Numbered from the stretch's first letter, positions 31,639 through 40,914 are shown. The stretch is 64,000 nucleotides of DNA from Arthrobacter_M sp030063245 (GCF_051131705.1 NZ_CP180316.1:3658001-3722000); one strand, 5' to 3'. Numbers and translations are program-made. Notes: generated from the letters alone by a model not told the origin.

Positions 31639-32649
31639 TTAGAGCTCGTCGTCGCCGTATGCGTCGTCGTTCTCGTCGATGGCTGCGGCACGTGCTGCTA
31701 GGTCAAATCCTGGAGGGGAATCCTTCAGGGACAGACCGAGCTCAACAAGCTTTGCCTTGACCTCGTCGATGGACTTGGCACCGAAGTTCCGGATGTCCAT
31801 CAGGTCCGCCTCGGAGCGAGCCACAAGTTCACCCACGGAGTGGATGCCCTCACGCTTGAGGCAATTGTAGGAACGGACGGTCAGGTCCAGATCCTCGATC
31901 GGCAGGGCCATATCAGCGGCCAAGGCCGCATCCGTCGGGGACGGACCGATCTCAATACCTTCGGCGGCGGTATTGAGCTCGCGGGCCAGGCCGAAGAGTT
32001 CAACCAGCGTTGTGCCAGCGGAGGCAATGGCATCGCGAGGTGCAATCGCCTGCTTCGTCTCCACGTCGACTACCAAGCGGTCGAAGTCGGTGCGCTGCTC
32101 GACACGGGTGGCTTCCACGCGGAAAGTCACCTTCAGAACCGGCGAATAAATGGAATCCACCGGAATACGGCCGATCTCAGAATCACCGGCCTTGTTCTGT
32201 GCTGCGGAGACATAGCCACGACCCCGCTCGATGGTCAGCTCGAGCTCGAACTTCCCCTTCGAGTTCAGCGTGGCAATGTGCAGATCCGGGTTGTGGAATT
32301 CGACGCCGGCCGGCGGTGCGATGTCCGCGGCCGTGACGACGCCGGGGCCCTGCTTGCGCAGGTAGGCGACGACGGGCTCGTCGTGCTCGGAGGACACCGA
32401 GAGGTTCTTGATGTTCAGGATGATCTCGGTGACGTCTTCCTTGACACCGGGAACAGTGGTGAATTCGTGCAGGACGCCATCGATCCGGATGCTGGTGACA
32501 GCAGCGCCGGGAATGGAGGACAGCAGGGTACGGCGGAGGGAGTTTCCGAGCGTGTAACCGAAGCCCGGCTCCAACGGTTCAATGACGAAACGGGAGCGGT
32601 TATCGGAAACTACTTCTTCAGAGAGGGTGGGGCGCTGTGCAATGAGCAC
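31639..32649 (-). CDS. rpoA: RNA polymerase alpha subunit
   Basis: 336 residues from GTG 32649 (MLIAQRPTLSEEV), chosen because GAAAGGAA lies at the right distance; an upstream in-frame ATG would add 8 unusual residues. The N-terminal domain (EPLEPGFGYTLGNSLRRTLL, SSIPGAAVTSIRIDG) dimerises and binds beta/beta'. The C-terminal domain (LTVRSYNCLKREGI, MDIRNFGAKSIDEVKAKL) contacts promoters and regulators. It is part of the infA-rpmJ-rpsM-rpsK-rpoA-rplQ cluster. Confidence 0.97.
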   Translation of the reverse strand: MLIAQRPTLSEEVVSDNRSRFVIEPLEPGFGYTLGNSLRRTLLSSIPGAAVTSIRIDGVLHEFTTVPGVKEDVTEIILNIKNLSVSSEHDEPVVAYLRKQGPGVVTAADIAPPAGVEFHNPDLHIATLNSKGKFELELTIERGRGYVSAAQNKAGDSEIGRIPVDSIYSPVLKVTFRVEATRVEQRTDFDRLVVDVETKQAIAPRDAIASAGTTLVELFGLARELNTAAEGIEIGPSPTDAALAADMALPIEDLDLTVRSYNCLKREGIHSVGELVARSEADLMDIRNFGAKSIDEVKAKLVELGLSLKDSPPGFDLAARAAAIDENDDAYGDDEL

Positions 32650-32802
32650 TGGGGGTTTCCTTTCAGCGAGCATCCGCTATATGACGCAACACAGGTGGTG
32701 GAAAAGACGGTCTGAGACTTAACGCCCGTCGAGTTGGCCCGTCACGGTCCATCCGGATTCAGAATCCGGACAGCTGCGACGGGCCAACTCGGGCACTATT
32801 GC

Positions 32803-33204
32803 TTAGACGCGGCGGCGCTTGGGCGGACGGCAGCCGTTGTGGGCGCTGGGGGTGACATCCTGAATGGAGCCAACCTCGAGGCCAGCGGCCTGCAGTGAAC
32901 GGATGGCGGTTTCGCGGCCGGAACCCGGACCCTTCACAAAGACGTCCACCTTACGCAGGCCGTGCTCCTGGGCGCGCTTCGCGGCGGCCTCGGCAGCCAT
33001 CTGGGCCGCGAACGGAGTCGACTTGCGGGAACCCTTGAAGCCAACTTCGCCGGCGGAAGCCCACGAGATGACGGCGCCATTCGGGTCCGTGATGGACACG
33101 ATGGTGTTGTTAAAGGTGCTCTTGATGTGCGCCTGACCAAGCGCGATATTCTTTTTGTCCTTCTTGCGCGGCTTGCGAACCGCACCGCGAGTCTTCGGGG
33201 GCAT
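32803..33204 (-). CDS. rpsK: Ribosomal protein S11
   Basis: 133 residues, normal size. The IKSTFNNTIVSITDPNGAVI motif and the C-terminal VTPSAHNGCRPPKRRRV identify S11 of the platform of the small subunit. It lies 52 bases after rpsM and 153 bases before rpoA. Confidence 0.97.
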   Translation of the reverse strand: MPPKTRGAVRKPRKKDKKNIALGQAHIKSTFNNTIVSITDPNGAVISWASAGEVGFKGSRKSTPFAAQMAAEAAAKRAQEHGLRKVDVFVKGPGSGRETAIRSLQAAGLEVGSIQDVTPSAHNGCRPPKRRRV

Positions 33205-33256
33205 TCTTTTCTCCTACAGAAAGTTATTTGTGAGGCACGTTGTCAACGCAGCGTTG

Positions 33257-33631
33257 TTAACGTGCGGCCTTCTTCTTGCCGGCCACGGTGCGCTTCGGGC
33301 CCTTGCGGGTGCGAGCGTTGGTTTTCGTACGCTGACCGTGGACGGGCATGCCGCGGCGATGCCGGATACCTTGGTAGCTGCCGATTTCAACCTTGCGGCG
33401 GATATCTGCAGCCACCTCGCGGCGAAGGTCGCCTTCAACCTTGTAGTTACCCTCGATGTAGTCGCGCAGCTGAACCATTTCAGCGTCGGACAGGTCCTTT
33501 ACACGGACGTCGGGAGAGATCCCGGTGTCAGCCAAAGTCTTGTGAGCACGGGTCTTGCCCACGCCGTAGATGTATGTAAGCGCTACTTCCAGCCGCTTTT
33601 CGCGGGGAAGGTCTACGCCAGCGAGACGTGC
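33257..33631 (-). CDS. rpsM: Ribosomal protein S13
   Basis: 124 residues starting MARLAGVDLPREKRLEVALT. It has the IYGVGKTRA helix-hairpin-helix and the GMPVHGQRTKTNARTRKG tail that contacts tRNA. A longer in-frame start upstream has no ribosome-binding site or S13 similarity, so I use the shorter form. Located between rpmJ and rpsK. Confidence 0.97.
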   Translation of the reverse strand, partial: ARLAGVDLPREKRLEVALTYIYGVGKTRAHKTLADTGISPDVRVKDLSDAEMVQLRDYIEGNYKVEGDLRREVAADIRRKVEIGSYQGIRHRRGMPVHGQRTKTNARTRKGPKRTVAGKKKAAR

Positions 33632-33838
33632 CATATCGGCTGTACTCCTTGTGTAAACCGGAGGTCCTAAGCAGTACACCCACACGTTCCGTGTGGCCCC
33701 GGCCTCCGACCGGGGGTCCGCTGACTGTTTCGGTTTGACTCGACACCCGATGGGCAACCATCGGGACAGCTCAGCTTGTGCTGCCTTTAATTTACTTGCG
33801 TGGGTAAAGCAGTGTCAGGAATTTCCCGGAAAGGGAAA

Positions 33839-33952
33839 TCAGCCCTGGCGCTGCTTGTGGCGCGGGTTCTCGCAGATCACCATGACTCGACCATTACGGC
33901 GAATCACCTTGCACTTTTCGCAGATCTGCTTGACGCTCGGCTTGACCTTCAT
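33839..33952 (-). CDS. rpmJ: Ribosomal protein L36 (zinc-binding form)
   Basis: 37 residues, MKVKPSVKQICEKCKV at the start and ENPRHKQRQG at the end. The three Cys and one His (C11, C14, C27, H32) form the zinc ribbon of the Cys-containing type of L36. It sits between infA and rpsM. Confidence 0.96.
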   Translation of the reverse strand: MKVKPSVKQICEKCKVIRRNGRVMVICENPRHKQRQG

Positions 33953-33982
33953 GGCGTTCCTTTGCGTGTTGTGCAGTTGTGG

Positions 33983-34204
33983 TTATTTGTAGCGGTAGAC
34001 AATACGACCACGTGTCAGGTCGTAAGGGCTCAGCTCCACCACTACTCGGTCCTCAGGAAGGATACGAATATAGTGCTGGCGCATTTTTCCTGAGATATGG
34101 GCAAGAACGATGTGCTTGTTGGTCAGCTCAACGCGAAACATCGCATTGGGCAGAGCCTCAGTCACAACGCCCTCGATCTCAATGACCCCGTCTTTCTTGG
34201 CCAT
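33983..34204 (-). CDS. infA: Translation initiation factor IF-1
   Basis: 73 residues from MAKKDGVIEIEGVV, the OB-fold protein that occupies the ribosomal A site during initiation. VELTNKHIVLAHISGKMRQH and ILPEDRVVVELSPYDLTRGR are diagnostic. First gene of the alpha cluster; a longer upstream start is not needed. Its promoter is in 34205-34438. Confidence 0.97.
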   Translation of the reverse strand: MAKKDGVIEIEGVVTEALPNAMFRVELTNKHIVLAHISGKMRQHYIRILPEDRVVVELSPYDLTRGRIVYRYK

Positions 34205-34438
34205 ATCCTCCGCTAACTGGTTCGGCCTCATGCCTGAAGATCTGGTAAATATCCCGGCAGGGGGCTAGGTCTACTACTGATTTGGTGTTTAAGTTGCACC
34301 GGCACCCGGTCACAAATGCTTCCCAGCCCTGAGCCCATCCACAACTGATGCGAATCAGCGGGCGGATTCTACTCTGGAGAAGGCACGCGAGGGCGCAGAC
34401 AACCAACAAGCCACTCTACGTCATGACAGGCGATAAAG

Positions 34439-35417
34439 TTAAATCCGTTCCGTCCCGGGCTCCGGGTACGCGGGCAGCGAGCCGGCCTTGGTCGAAATGG
34501 CACTGGCGGAATGGATGCCATCCAGGATGGCCAGCCGCACCGCCGTGGCCGCCGCCGCCTGCAGTTCCATCAGTGAGCCGACCAGGGAACCGGTCCCGGA
34601 GTCGAGCGCCGCGGCACCGGTGGCGAGGGTGAAGATGGTGTCCCCATCGGCCAAGGTATGCACCGGATCCAGCGCCCGCGCCATCCCGGCGTGCGCCGCC
34701 GTCGCCGTCCTTTTGGCTTCGGCTGCTGTCAGCACGGCGTTGGTCGCCACCACCACGAGAGTCGTATTCAGCCCGGCGGACTCCTTGGGTCCGCCGGGTG
34801 TCCCGTCCACTGGTGCGGACGGCTGCCACGGCAGCCCGGCAGCGTTAACAACGGCGAAGGCGCCGACCAGCACGTGCCGGTTGGCTCCCGTCAAACGCAC
34901 CGAAGCGGTGCCCGTGCCGCCCTTGAACCGGCCCCCCACCCAGCGCCGCCCCGGTGCCGGCACCGACGTTGCCGCGCGCCACCCCACCGTGTTCATCCGA
35001 GGCCCCGGCGGCAGCCGCGGCTGCATACCCCATCGCCGCATCCGGCCGGGCCGCGAAGTCACCACCGCGGCCAAGATCAAAAATGGCGGCGGCGGGCACG
35101 ATCGGGACCACCCCTCCCGGAACCCGGAAGCCGCGGCCTTGCTCCTCGCACCACAGCTGCGCGCCCGTGGCCGCCGCCAACCCGAAGGCGCTGCCGCCGG
35201 TCAGCACCACCGCATCGACGGTGGGAACCAATGTGGTCGGATCCAGCGCATCAGTCTCGTGGGTTCCCGGGCCACCGCCGCGGACGTCAACGGAACCAAT
35301 GCTGTCCGGCGGCGGAAGCACCACGCTGACACCGGTCAGCCAGCCGTCGCCGACGCGCTGTACCTGCCCCACCCTGATGCCCGGGACGTCGGTAATGGAT
35401 CCGCCGGTCTCACTCAT
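34439..35417 (-). pseudogene. P1/DmpA-type (S58) aminopeptidase, apparent frameshift
   Basis: The start MSETGGSITDVPGIRVGQVQ, then VLTGGSAFGLAAATG and NVGAGTGAALGG, is followed one frame over by RFKGGTGTASVRL. NTTLVVVATNAVLTAAEAKR comes next, holding the usual nucleophile, at a residue near the start of the small subunit made by self-cleavage. The shift is one extra G in a run of six near 34935. Restored, the protein has about 325 residues, normal for the family. Either a real lesion or a sequence error. It is transcribed after map. Confidence 0.75.
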
Positions 35418-35456
35418 GCTTCCATTGTGCCCGCATCCACACCCCTGCGGCCGGGA

Positions 35457-36299
35457 CTAGGCCGCGGGAACCGGGACAGGGGTCACGCCCAGCGGAACCA
35501 GCCGGGACGCCCCGCCGTCCTCGGCGCTCAGGACCCAGATGCCCTGGTCATGAATCGCTATCGAGTGCTCCCAGTGCGCCGCCCTGGCGCCATCGGCCGT
35601 GATTACGGTCCAATCGTCACCGAGCACCTCGGTGTCCAGCCCCCCACGCACCAGCATCGGTTCAATGGCCAGGCACAGACCGGACCGGAGCCGCGGACCG
35701 CGGTGGCTCGTGCGGTAATTGAGCACATCCGGGGGCATGTGCATCGCGCTCCCGATGCCGTGGCCCACGTAGTCCTCCAGGATGCCCAGCGCGTGCCCCG
35801 GCACCGAGCTGACGTAATCATCGATCGCTGCACCGATATCACCGACAAATTTCCCGCCAGCCATCGCCGCAATCCCCCGCCACATGGCTTCCTCGGTAAT
35901 GTCCGAGAGCCGCTGGTCCGCCGGGTCCGCCGCCGGCGCTGCGCCAACAATCATGCTCCGTGCAGAGTCCGAGTGCCAGCCATCGATGATCGCCCCGCCA
36001 TCCACGGACAGGACGTCGCCGTCCTTGAGCACGCGCGCGGACGGGATGCCGTGGACCACCTCCTCATTGATCGAGGTGCAGACAGTGGCCGGAAACCCGT
36101 GATAGCCCAGAAAGTTGGAGGTCGCACCGGCTTCCTTGAGCACGCCGGCGAAGGCAACATCCAGATCCTTCGTCGTCGCTCCCGCAACGGCGGTCGCCAG
36201 CACCGTGTCCAGGGCACGGCTGAGCACCACGCCGGCCTCGGCCATGGTGCGCATCTGCGCGTTTGATTTGTATTCGATCCGCGGTTGGCCGAAAGCCAT
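35457..36299 (-). CDS. map: Methionine aminopeptidase, type I
   Basis: 280 residues. NEEVVHGIPSARVLKDGDVL, VDGGAIIDGWHSDSARSMIV (metal-binding Asp residues), YVGHGIGSAMHMPPD and LAIEPMLVRG (metal His and Glu) give all five metal ligands. It removes the initiator Met from new proteins. It follows adk, with a hairpin between them. Confidence 0.96.
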   Translation of the reverse strand: MAFGQPRIEYKSNAQMRTMAEAGVVLSRALDTVLATAVAGATTKDLDVAFAGVLKEAGATSNFLGYHGFPATVCTSINEEVVHGIPSARVLKDGDVLSVDGGAIIDGWHSDSARSMIVGAAPAADPADQRLSDITEEAMWRGIAAMAGGKFVGDIGAAIDDYVSSVPGHALGILEDYVGHGIGSAMHMPPDVLNYRTSHRGPRLRSGLCLAIEPMLVRGGLDTEVLGDDWTVITADGARAAHWEHSIAIHDQGIWVLSAEDGGASRLVPLGVTPVPVPAA

Positions 36300-36330
36300 G
36301 GCAGTGTCCCTTCCAAAAGACTAAACAGCT

Positions 36331-36359
36331 AAGGCTCCTCCCTGGCGGGGAGGAGCCTC
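36331..36359 (-). terminator. Hairpin between adk and map
   Basis: AGGCTCCTCCC and GGGAGGAGCCT form an 11-pair stem followed on the minus strand by a T-rich stretch (TTAGCTGTTTAGTCTTTT). It would terminate part of the transcription from secY-adk before map. Confidence 0.65.
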
Positions 36360-36381
36360 AGCGTGCATGATTACGCAAAAT

Positions 36382-36960
36382 TTAGGCGGTCTTGGCTACT
36401 TCGATGGCCTTCATAACGCGGTCTGTGACCTCATCGATTTCACCGATCCCGTCGACCTGCGTCAGGATCCCGCGTTCGGCATACCGTGCGACGACGGCTT
36501 CGGTCTGTCCGTGGTAAAGGTCCAGACGGTGCCGGATGACGGCCGTGTTGTCGTCGCTGCGTCCGGTGTCCAGCGCCCGTCCGAGCAGACGCTTGACCAG
36601 CTCGTCGTCGTCGGCCGTCAACTGCAGCACAACGTCCAGCCTCGACTCGGCCTGGGCCAGAATGTCGTCGAGCTCATCGACCTGAACCGTGGTCCTCGGG
36701 TAGCCGTCCAGCAGGAACCCGTCCTGCACATCGTCCTGCAGCAGCCGGTCGCGGACCATCTTGTTCGTCACGCTGTCCGGGACAAAGTCGCCGTTGTCCA
36801 TGTACTTTTTCGCCTCGATGCCCAGCGGCGTCTCACCCTTGACGTTGGCGCGGAAGATATCTCCGGTGGATATCGCCACCACGCCCAGCCGCTCGGAAAT
36901 CCGTTCCGCCTGAGTGCCTTTACCCGATCCGGGGGGACCGATAATCAGCATTCTCGTCAT
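36382..36960 (-). CDS. adk: Adenylate kinase
   Basis: 192 residues, the short form without a zinc/LID insertion of the large type. RMLIIGPPGSGKGTQAERIS is the P-loop and GFLLDGYPRTTVQVDELD the NMP region with the conserved DGYPR. It interconverts AMP, ADP and ATP. Start overlaps the secY stop by 4 bases, so they are coupled. Confidence 0.97.
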   Translation of the reverse strand: MTRMLIIGPPGSGKGTQAERISERLGVVAISTGDIFRANVKGETPLGIEAKKYMDNGDFVPDSVTNKMVRDRLLQDDVQDGFLLDGYPRTTVQVDELDDILAQAESRLDVVLQLTADDDELVKRLLGRALDTGRSDDNTAVIRHRLDLYHGQTEAVVARYAERGILTQVDGIGEIDEVTDRVMKAIEVAKTA

Positions 36961-38282
36961 CGCAATAACCCTTCGTAGTGGCGTTGTTGAAGCTGCGCAT
37001 CGATCTGCTTGACCGTTTCCAACCCGACGCCAACAATGATCAACAGCGAGGTTCCGCCGAACGGGAAGTTCTGGTTTGCCTGAATCAGGACCAGAGCGAT
37101 CAGCGGGATCAGCGCCACAAAACCGAGGTACACGGCTCCGGGCAGCGTGATGCGCGAAATAACGTACTGCAGGTAGTCCTGGGTCGGTTTTCCGGCGCGG
37201 ATGCCCGGAATGAAGCCGCCGTACTTCTTCATGTTGTCCGACACTTCTTCAGGGTTGAAGGTGATGGCCACATAGAAGTAGGTGAAGAAGACGATCAGCA
37301 GGAAATAGATCACCATGTACAGCGGATGATCGCCCTTCGTTAGGTTGCTCGTGACCCAGGTGACCCAGGCCGGCGGCTCGCTGCCGTTCTTGGGCGCGGC
37401 GAACTGCGCGATCAACGACGGCAGGTAGAGCATCGAGGAGGCGAAGATCACCGGGATAACGCCGGCCATATTGACCTTGATCGGAATGTACGTGCTGGTT
37501 CCGCCCATCGTGCGGCGGCCGATCATGCGTTTGGCGTACTGTACCGGGACCCGCCGCTGCGACTGTTCAACAAAGACAACAAGAGCGACGACGACGAGCC
37601 CGATCAGCAGGACCGTCATAAAGACGCCCCAGCCCTTGGTCTTGATGATTTCACCCAGCGAGGTGGGGAAGCGCGCCGCGATGGCGATAAAGATGAGCAA
37701 CGACATTCCGTTGCCCACGCCCTTCTCCGTGATGAGCTCCCCCATCCACATGATCAGACCGGTACCCGCGGTCAGCGTGATGACCAGCAGGAGGGTGGTG
37801 ATCAGGCTGTCATTGGGAATGATGGCCGTCGGAGTGCCGGCGGCGCCGCAGTTGCCCAGCAGCTGTCCGGAACGCGCCAGCGTTACCAGCGTGGTGGCAT
37901 TCAAAAGCCCCAGGGCGATGGTCAGGTACCGGGTGTACTGGGTCAGGGTCCCCTGCCCCTGGGCCCCTTCCAGATGCAGCTCCTGGAAGCGCGGGATCAC
38001 CACGCGCAGCAGCTGAATGATGATGCTGGCCGTGATATAGGGCATGATGCCCAAGGCAAAGATGGAAACCTGAAGCAGGGCGCCGCCGCTGAACAGATTC
38101 ACCAGCTGATAGATGCCTTGGTTCGTGTCGGCGCTGTTCAGGCAGGCCTGGACATTGCGGTAGTTCACACCGGGCGAGGGGACAAAAGCACCCAAGCGGA
38201 AGATAGCGATTATTCCCAGCGTGAACAACAACTTGCGTCGCAGATCAGGCGTGCGAAAGGCGCGGCCAAATGCGGTAAGCAA
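36957..38282 (-). CDS. secY: Preprotein translocase subunit SecY
   Basis: 441 residues with ten membrane segments, the pore of the Sec translocon. The start is MLTAFGRAFRTPDLRRKLLF; FLLIVFFTYFYVAITFNPEE and the FGGTSLLIIVGVGLETVKQI end are typical. It begins a sub-operon secY-adk-map after the terminator following rplO. Confidence 0.97.
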   Translation of the reverse strand: MLTAFGRAFRTPDLRRKLLFTLGIIAIFRLGAFVPSPGVNYRNVQACLNSADTNQGIYQLVNLFSGGALLQVSIFALGIMPYITASIIIQLLRVVIPRFQELHLEGAQGQGTLTQYTRYLTIALGLLNATTLVTLARSGQLLGNCGAAGTPTAIIPNDSLITTLLLVITLTAGTGLIMWMGELITEKGVGNGMSLLIFIAIAARFPTSLGEIIKTKGWGVFMTVLLIGLVVVALVVFVEQSQRRVPVQYAKRMIGRRTMGGTSTYIPIKVNMAGVIPVIFASSMLYLPSLIAQFAAPKNGSEPPAWVTWVTSNLTKGDHPLYMVIYFLLIVFFTYFYVAITFNPEEVSDNMKKYGGFIPGIRAGKPTQDYLQYVISRITLPGAVYLGFVALIPLIALVLIQANQNFPFGGTSLLIIVGVGLETVKQIDAQLQQRHYEGLLR

Positions 38283-38423
38283 GCGTCCTCCTGAAGTCTA
38301 GTAAGTTGAGGCGGGATCCGGTCGATGAGGCCCAATAACCGAGTCTAATGGGTGGCGCGGCCGGCAAAGGAACGACGGCGTGCAGCTGGCAGCAGGTGTG
38401 CTTCGCACCTTAGATGACGAAAA

Positions 38424-38460
38424 CTCTTGGTGAGCGGGAACACGTCCCGCTCACCAAGAG
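38424..38460 (-). terminator. Strong intrinsic terminator after rplO
   Basis: CTCTTGGTGAGCGGGA pairs perfectly with TCCCGCTCACCAAGAG (16 pairs, 5-base loop). On the minus strand the stem is followed by TTTTCG. It lies 32 bases after the rplO stop and separates it from secY (start 38282), so secY likely has its own promoter in 38283-38423. Confidence 0.85.
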
Positions 38461-38491
38461 TCTAGTCTGCTGACAGATTCACTCGTAAACG

Positions 38492-38989
38492 TTAAAGTTC
38501 GGTCGTGCTTCCGCCTGCTGCAGCAATCTTTTCTTTTGCACTGGTCGAGTATGCATCGACTGTGACATCAACCTTGACGGTGATGTCACCGGTGCCGAGC
38601 ACCTTCACGGGCTGGTTCTTGCGGACCGCACCCTTCTCAACCAGGTCCGCCACGGAGATGGTGCCACCGTCGGGGAACAGCTCGGAGATCCTGTCCAGGT
38701 TCACGACCTGGTACTCGACCCGGAACGGGTTCTTGAAGCCGCGCAGTTTCGGCAGCCTCATGTGCAGTGGCAGCTGGCCACCGGCGAATCCGGCCTTGAT
38801 CTGGTAGCGGGCCTTCGTACCCTTGGTACCACGCCCGGCAGTCTTACCCTTGGAACCTTCACCACGACCGACTCGGGTCTTGGCGGTTTTGGCTCCGGGG
38901 GCGGGACGCAGGTGATGGACCTTCAGAGCAGTCTGCTTCTGGGGAGTCTGCTCCTGGGCAGTTCCCTCGGTCGTCTTGTCTGTAGCCAT
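38492..38989 (-). CDS. rplO: Ribosomal protein L15
   Basis: 165 residues. HHLRPAPGAKTAKTRVGRGE and GSKGKTAGRGTKGTKAR are the Gly/Lys-rich N-terminal arm; GFAGGQLPLHMRLPKLRGFK follows. The first about 22 residues (TDKTTEGTAQEQTPQKQTAL) extend the usual start. It follows rpmD directly and ends the spc cluster at a terminator. Confidence 0.97.
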   Translation of the reverse strand: MATDKTTEGTAQEQTPQKQTALKVHHLRPAPGAKTAKTRVGRGEGSKGKTAGRGTKGTKARYQIKAGFAGGQLPLHMRLPKLRGFKNPFRVEYQVVNLDRISELFPDGGTISVADLVEKGAVRKNQPVKVLGTGDITVKVDVTVDAYSTSAKEKIAAAGGSTTEL

Positions 38990-38991
38990 AA

Positions 38992-39204
38992 TTACTTCGC
39001 CTCCTCAACCTTTATCAGGTGCGGAACCGTGTTGATCATGCCAACGGTCACTGCGTCAGCCGTACGAACGACGGAGTCGCCGATGTGCTTTAGGCCCAGC
39101 GAACGCAACGTGTCCTTCTGGTTCTGCTTGCCACCAATGGTGGACTTGGTCTGAGTGATTTCCAGTTTCGCGTCAGACGCCTGGATTCTCTTCGGTGTCG
39201 TCAT
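38992..39204 (-). CDS. rpmD: Ribosomal protein L30
   Basis: 70 residues (ITQTKSTIGGKQNQKDTLRS, LGLKHIGDSVVRT). Its ATG overlaps the rpsE stop by one base (TAATG). Only 2 bases separate it from rplO. Confidence 0.96.
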   Translation of the reverse strand: MTTPKRIQASDAKLEITQTKSTIGGKQNQKDTLRSLGLKHIGDSVVRTADAVTVGMINTVPHLIKVEEAK

Positions 39205-39989
39205 TACGCACCCACCTTCTGGTTCTGCATGGCACGCAGCAGGGCCGGCGGAACAACCTCGTCCAGCGGCAGGCCCCGACGGGCAGCCACAGCGGCAGGT
39301 TCTTCCAGGGCCTTCAGCGCGGCAACAGTTGCGTGCACAATGTTGATGGCGTTGGTCGAGCCCAGGGACTTGGAGAGAACATCGTGGATGCCCACGCACT
39401 CCAGAATGGCGCGGACCGGACCGCCGGCGATAACACCGGTACCCGGGGAAGCCGGACGCAGCAGGACAACGCCTGCAGCAGCCTCGCCCTGAACCTGGTG
39501 CGGGATGGTCCCGCCGATGCGCGGAACGCGGAAGAAGGACTTCTTGGCTTCTTCAACGCCCTTGGCAATGGCCGCGGGAACTTCCTTGGCCTTGCCGTAG
39601 CCGACGCCGACCATGCCATTGCCGTCCCCGACGACGACCAGTGCGGTGAAGCTGAAGCGACGACCGCCCTTGACGACCTTGGCGACACGGTTGATGTTGA
39701 CAACGCGCTCGACGAACTGGTTCTTCTCGGCCTCGCGGCCGCCCCGTCCGCCATCGCGTCCACCACGGCCACCATCGCGTCCACCACGGCCGCCTTCGCG
39801 GCCGCCCCGATCGCCGCCGCGGCTTGCGCCACGGCCGCCATCGGTTGCAGTCGCCGGAGCGGCTGCGGCGGTTGCGTTGTCAGCTGCCGCATTCTCAGCG
39901 CCTGCGGCTTTGGTCGCTGCTGCGGCTGTTGCGGTGCCTTCGGCACTTGTTTCAGACACAGTGTTCTCCTTGTTGATGTTTTCGCTCAC
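39204..39989 (-). CDS. rpsE: Ribosomal protein S5 with RGG-rich N-terminal extension
   Basis: 261 residues against about 165-200 usually. The S5 core begins at about residue 88 (NQFVERVVNINRVAKVVKGG) and ends normally; GIHDVLSKSLGSTNAINIVH is typical. The first about 85 residues are Ala-rich and then RGG-type repeats (GGDRGGREGGRGGRDGGRGG), an RNA-binding-like tail coded by near-repeats. Confidence 0.96.
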   Translation of the reverse strand: MSENINKENTVSETSAEGTATAAAATKAAGAENAAADNATAAAAPATATDGGRGASRGGDRGGREGGRGGRDGGRGGRDGGRGGREAEKNQFVERVVNINRVAKVVKGGRRFSFTALVVVGDGNGMVGVGYGKAKEVPAAIAKGVEEAKKSFFRVPRIGGTIPHQVQGEAAAGVVLLRPASPGTGVIAGGPVRAILECVGIHDVLSKSLGSTNAINIVHATVAALKALEEPAAVAARRGLPLDEVVPPALLRAMQNQKVGA

Positions 39990-40357
39990 AGTGCCAGCCC
40001 ACCTTCACGTGCGCCTTCAGCGATCGCTGCGATGCGGCCGTGGTAACGGTTGCCTCCGCGGTCGAAGACGACGGCTTCGATACCGGCCTTCTTTGCGCGC
40101 TCGGCAACGAGCTCGCCAACGCGCTTGGCCTTGGCGGTCTTATCACCGTCAAATGCGCGCAGGTCGGCTTCAAGCGTCGAAGCGGAGGCCACGGTTACAC
40201 CCTGGCTGTCATCGACGATCTGAACGAATACGTGGCGCGCTGAGCGGTTGACCACCAGACGCGGGCGGACCGCGGTACCGGTGACGCGCTTACGGACCCG
40301 CAGGTGGCGACGGCCGCGTGCTGCGGACTTGGACTTGCCTTTAACGGACATAGCCAT
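39986..40357 (-). CDS. rplR: Ribosomal protein L18
   Basis: 123 residues. RPRLVVNRSARHVFVQIVDD and ASTLEADLRAFDGDKTAKAK, ending VVFDRGGNRYHGRIAAIAEG, are L18, the 5S rRNA-binding protein. It overlaps rpsE by 4 bases. Confidence 0.97.
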   Translation of the reverse strand: MAMSVKGKSKSAARGRRHLRVRKRVTGTAVRPRLVVNRSARHVFVQIVDDSQGVTVASASTLEADLRAFDGDKTAKAKRVGELVAERAKKAGIEAVVFDRGGNRYHGRIAAIAEGAREGGLAL

Positions 40358-40359
40358 GA

Positions 40360-40896
40360 TTACTTACCAGCCTTTCCGACCTTGCGGCGGATGATCTCGC
40401 CGGCGTAACGGATGCCCTTGCCCTTGTACGGGTCCGGCTTCCGGAGCTTGCGGATGTTGGCAGCAACCTCGCCCACCTGCTGCTTGTTGTTGCCTGAGAC
40501 AGAGATCTTGGTGGGGCCCTCTACCGTCAGTGCGATGCCGGCGGGAGCCTTGACGGCAACCGGGTGGCTGTAGCCCAGGGCGAACTCGAGATCCGAGCCC
40601 TTCGCCTGGACACGGTAACCGGTGCCAACGATTTCCAGCTTCTTCTCGTACCCCTGGGTAACGCCAATAATCAGGTTGTTGATCAGGGTACGGGTGAGGC
40701 CGTGCAGCGAACGCGAGGCGCGCTCGTCGTTGGGGCGGCTGACAGTCAGCGTGCCTTCTTCAAGAGCGACCTCGATCGGGCTGGCCACAGTGTGGTCCAG
40801 CTCGCCTTTGGGACCCTTGACGGAAACTACGCTGCCATTGATCTTGACCTCTACGCCGGCGGGCACGGAGATGGGGAGACGTCCAATACGTGACAT
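40360..40896 (-). CDS. rplF: Ribosomal protein L6
   Basis: 178 residues, standard. MSRIGRLPISVPAGVEVKIN and the C-terminal RKLRKPDPYKGKGIRYAGEI are diagnostic. Directly precedes rplR (2-base gap). Confidence 0.97.
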   Translation of the reverse strand: MSRIGRLPISVPAGVEVKINGSVVSVKGPKGELDHTVASPIEVALEEGTLTVSRPNDERASRSLHGLTRTLINNLIIGVTQGYEKKLEIVGTGYRVQAKGSDLEFALGYSHPVAVKAPAGIALTVEGPTKISVSGNNKQQVGEVAANIRKLRKPDPYKGKGIRYAGEIIRRKVGKAGK

Positions 40897-40914
40897 TATT
40901 TTTTCCCTTCCCTG

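Noticed and set aside
34488..36266. A 592-codon plus-strand open frame
   Set aside because: It lies antisense to the P1-type peptidase and map; low-complexity His/Arg/Pro-rich translation with no domain, a normal by-product of high GC content.
39720..39850. Short repeats in rpsE as a CRISPR or satellite array
   Set aside because: They are in-frame codon repeats encoding the RGG-type extension of S5, without spacers.
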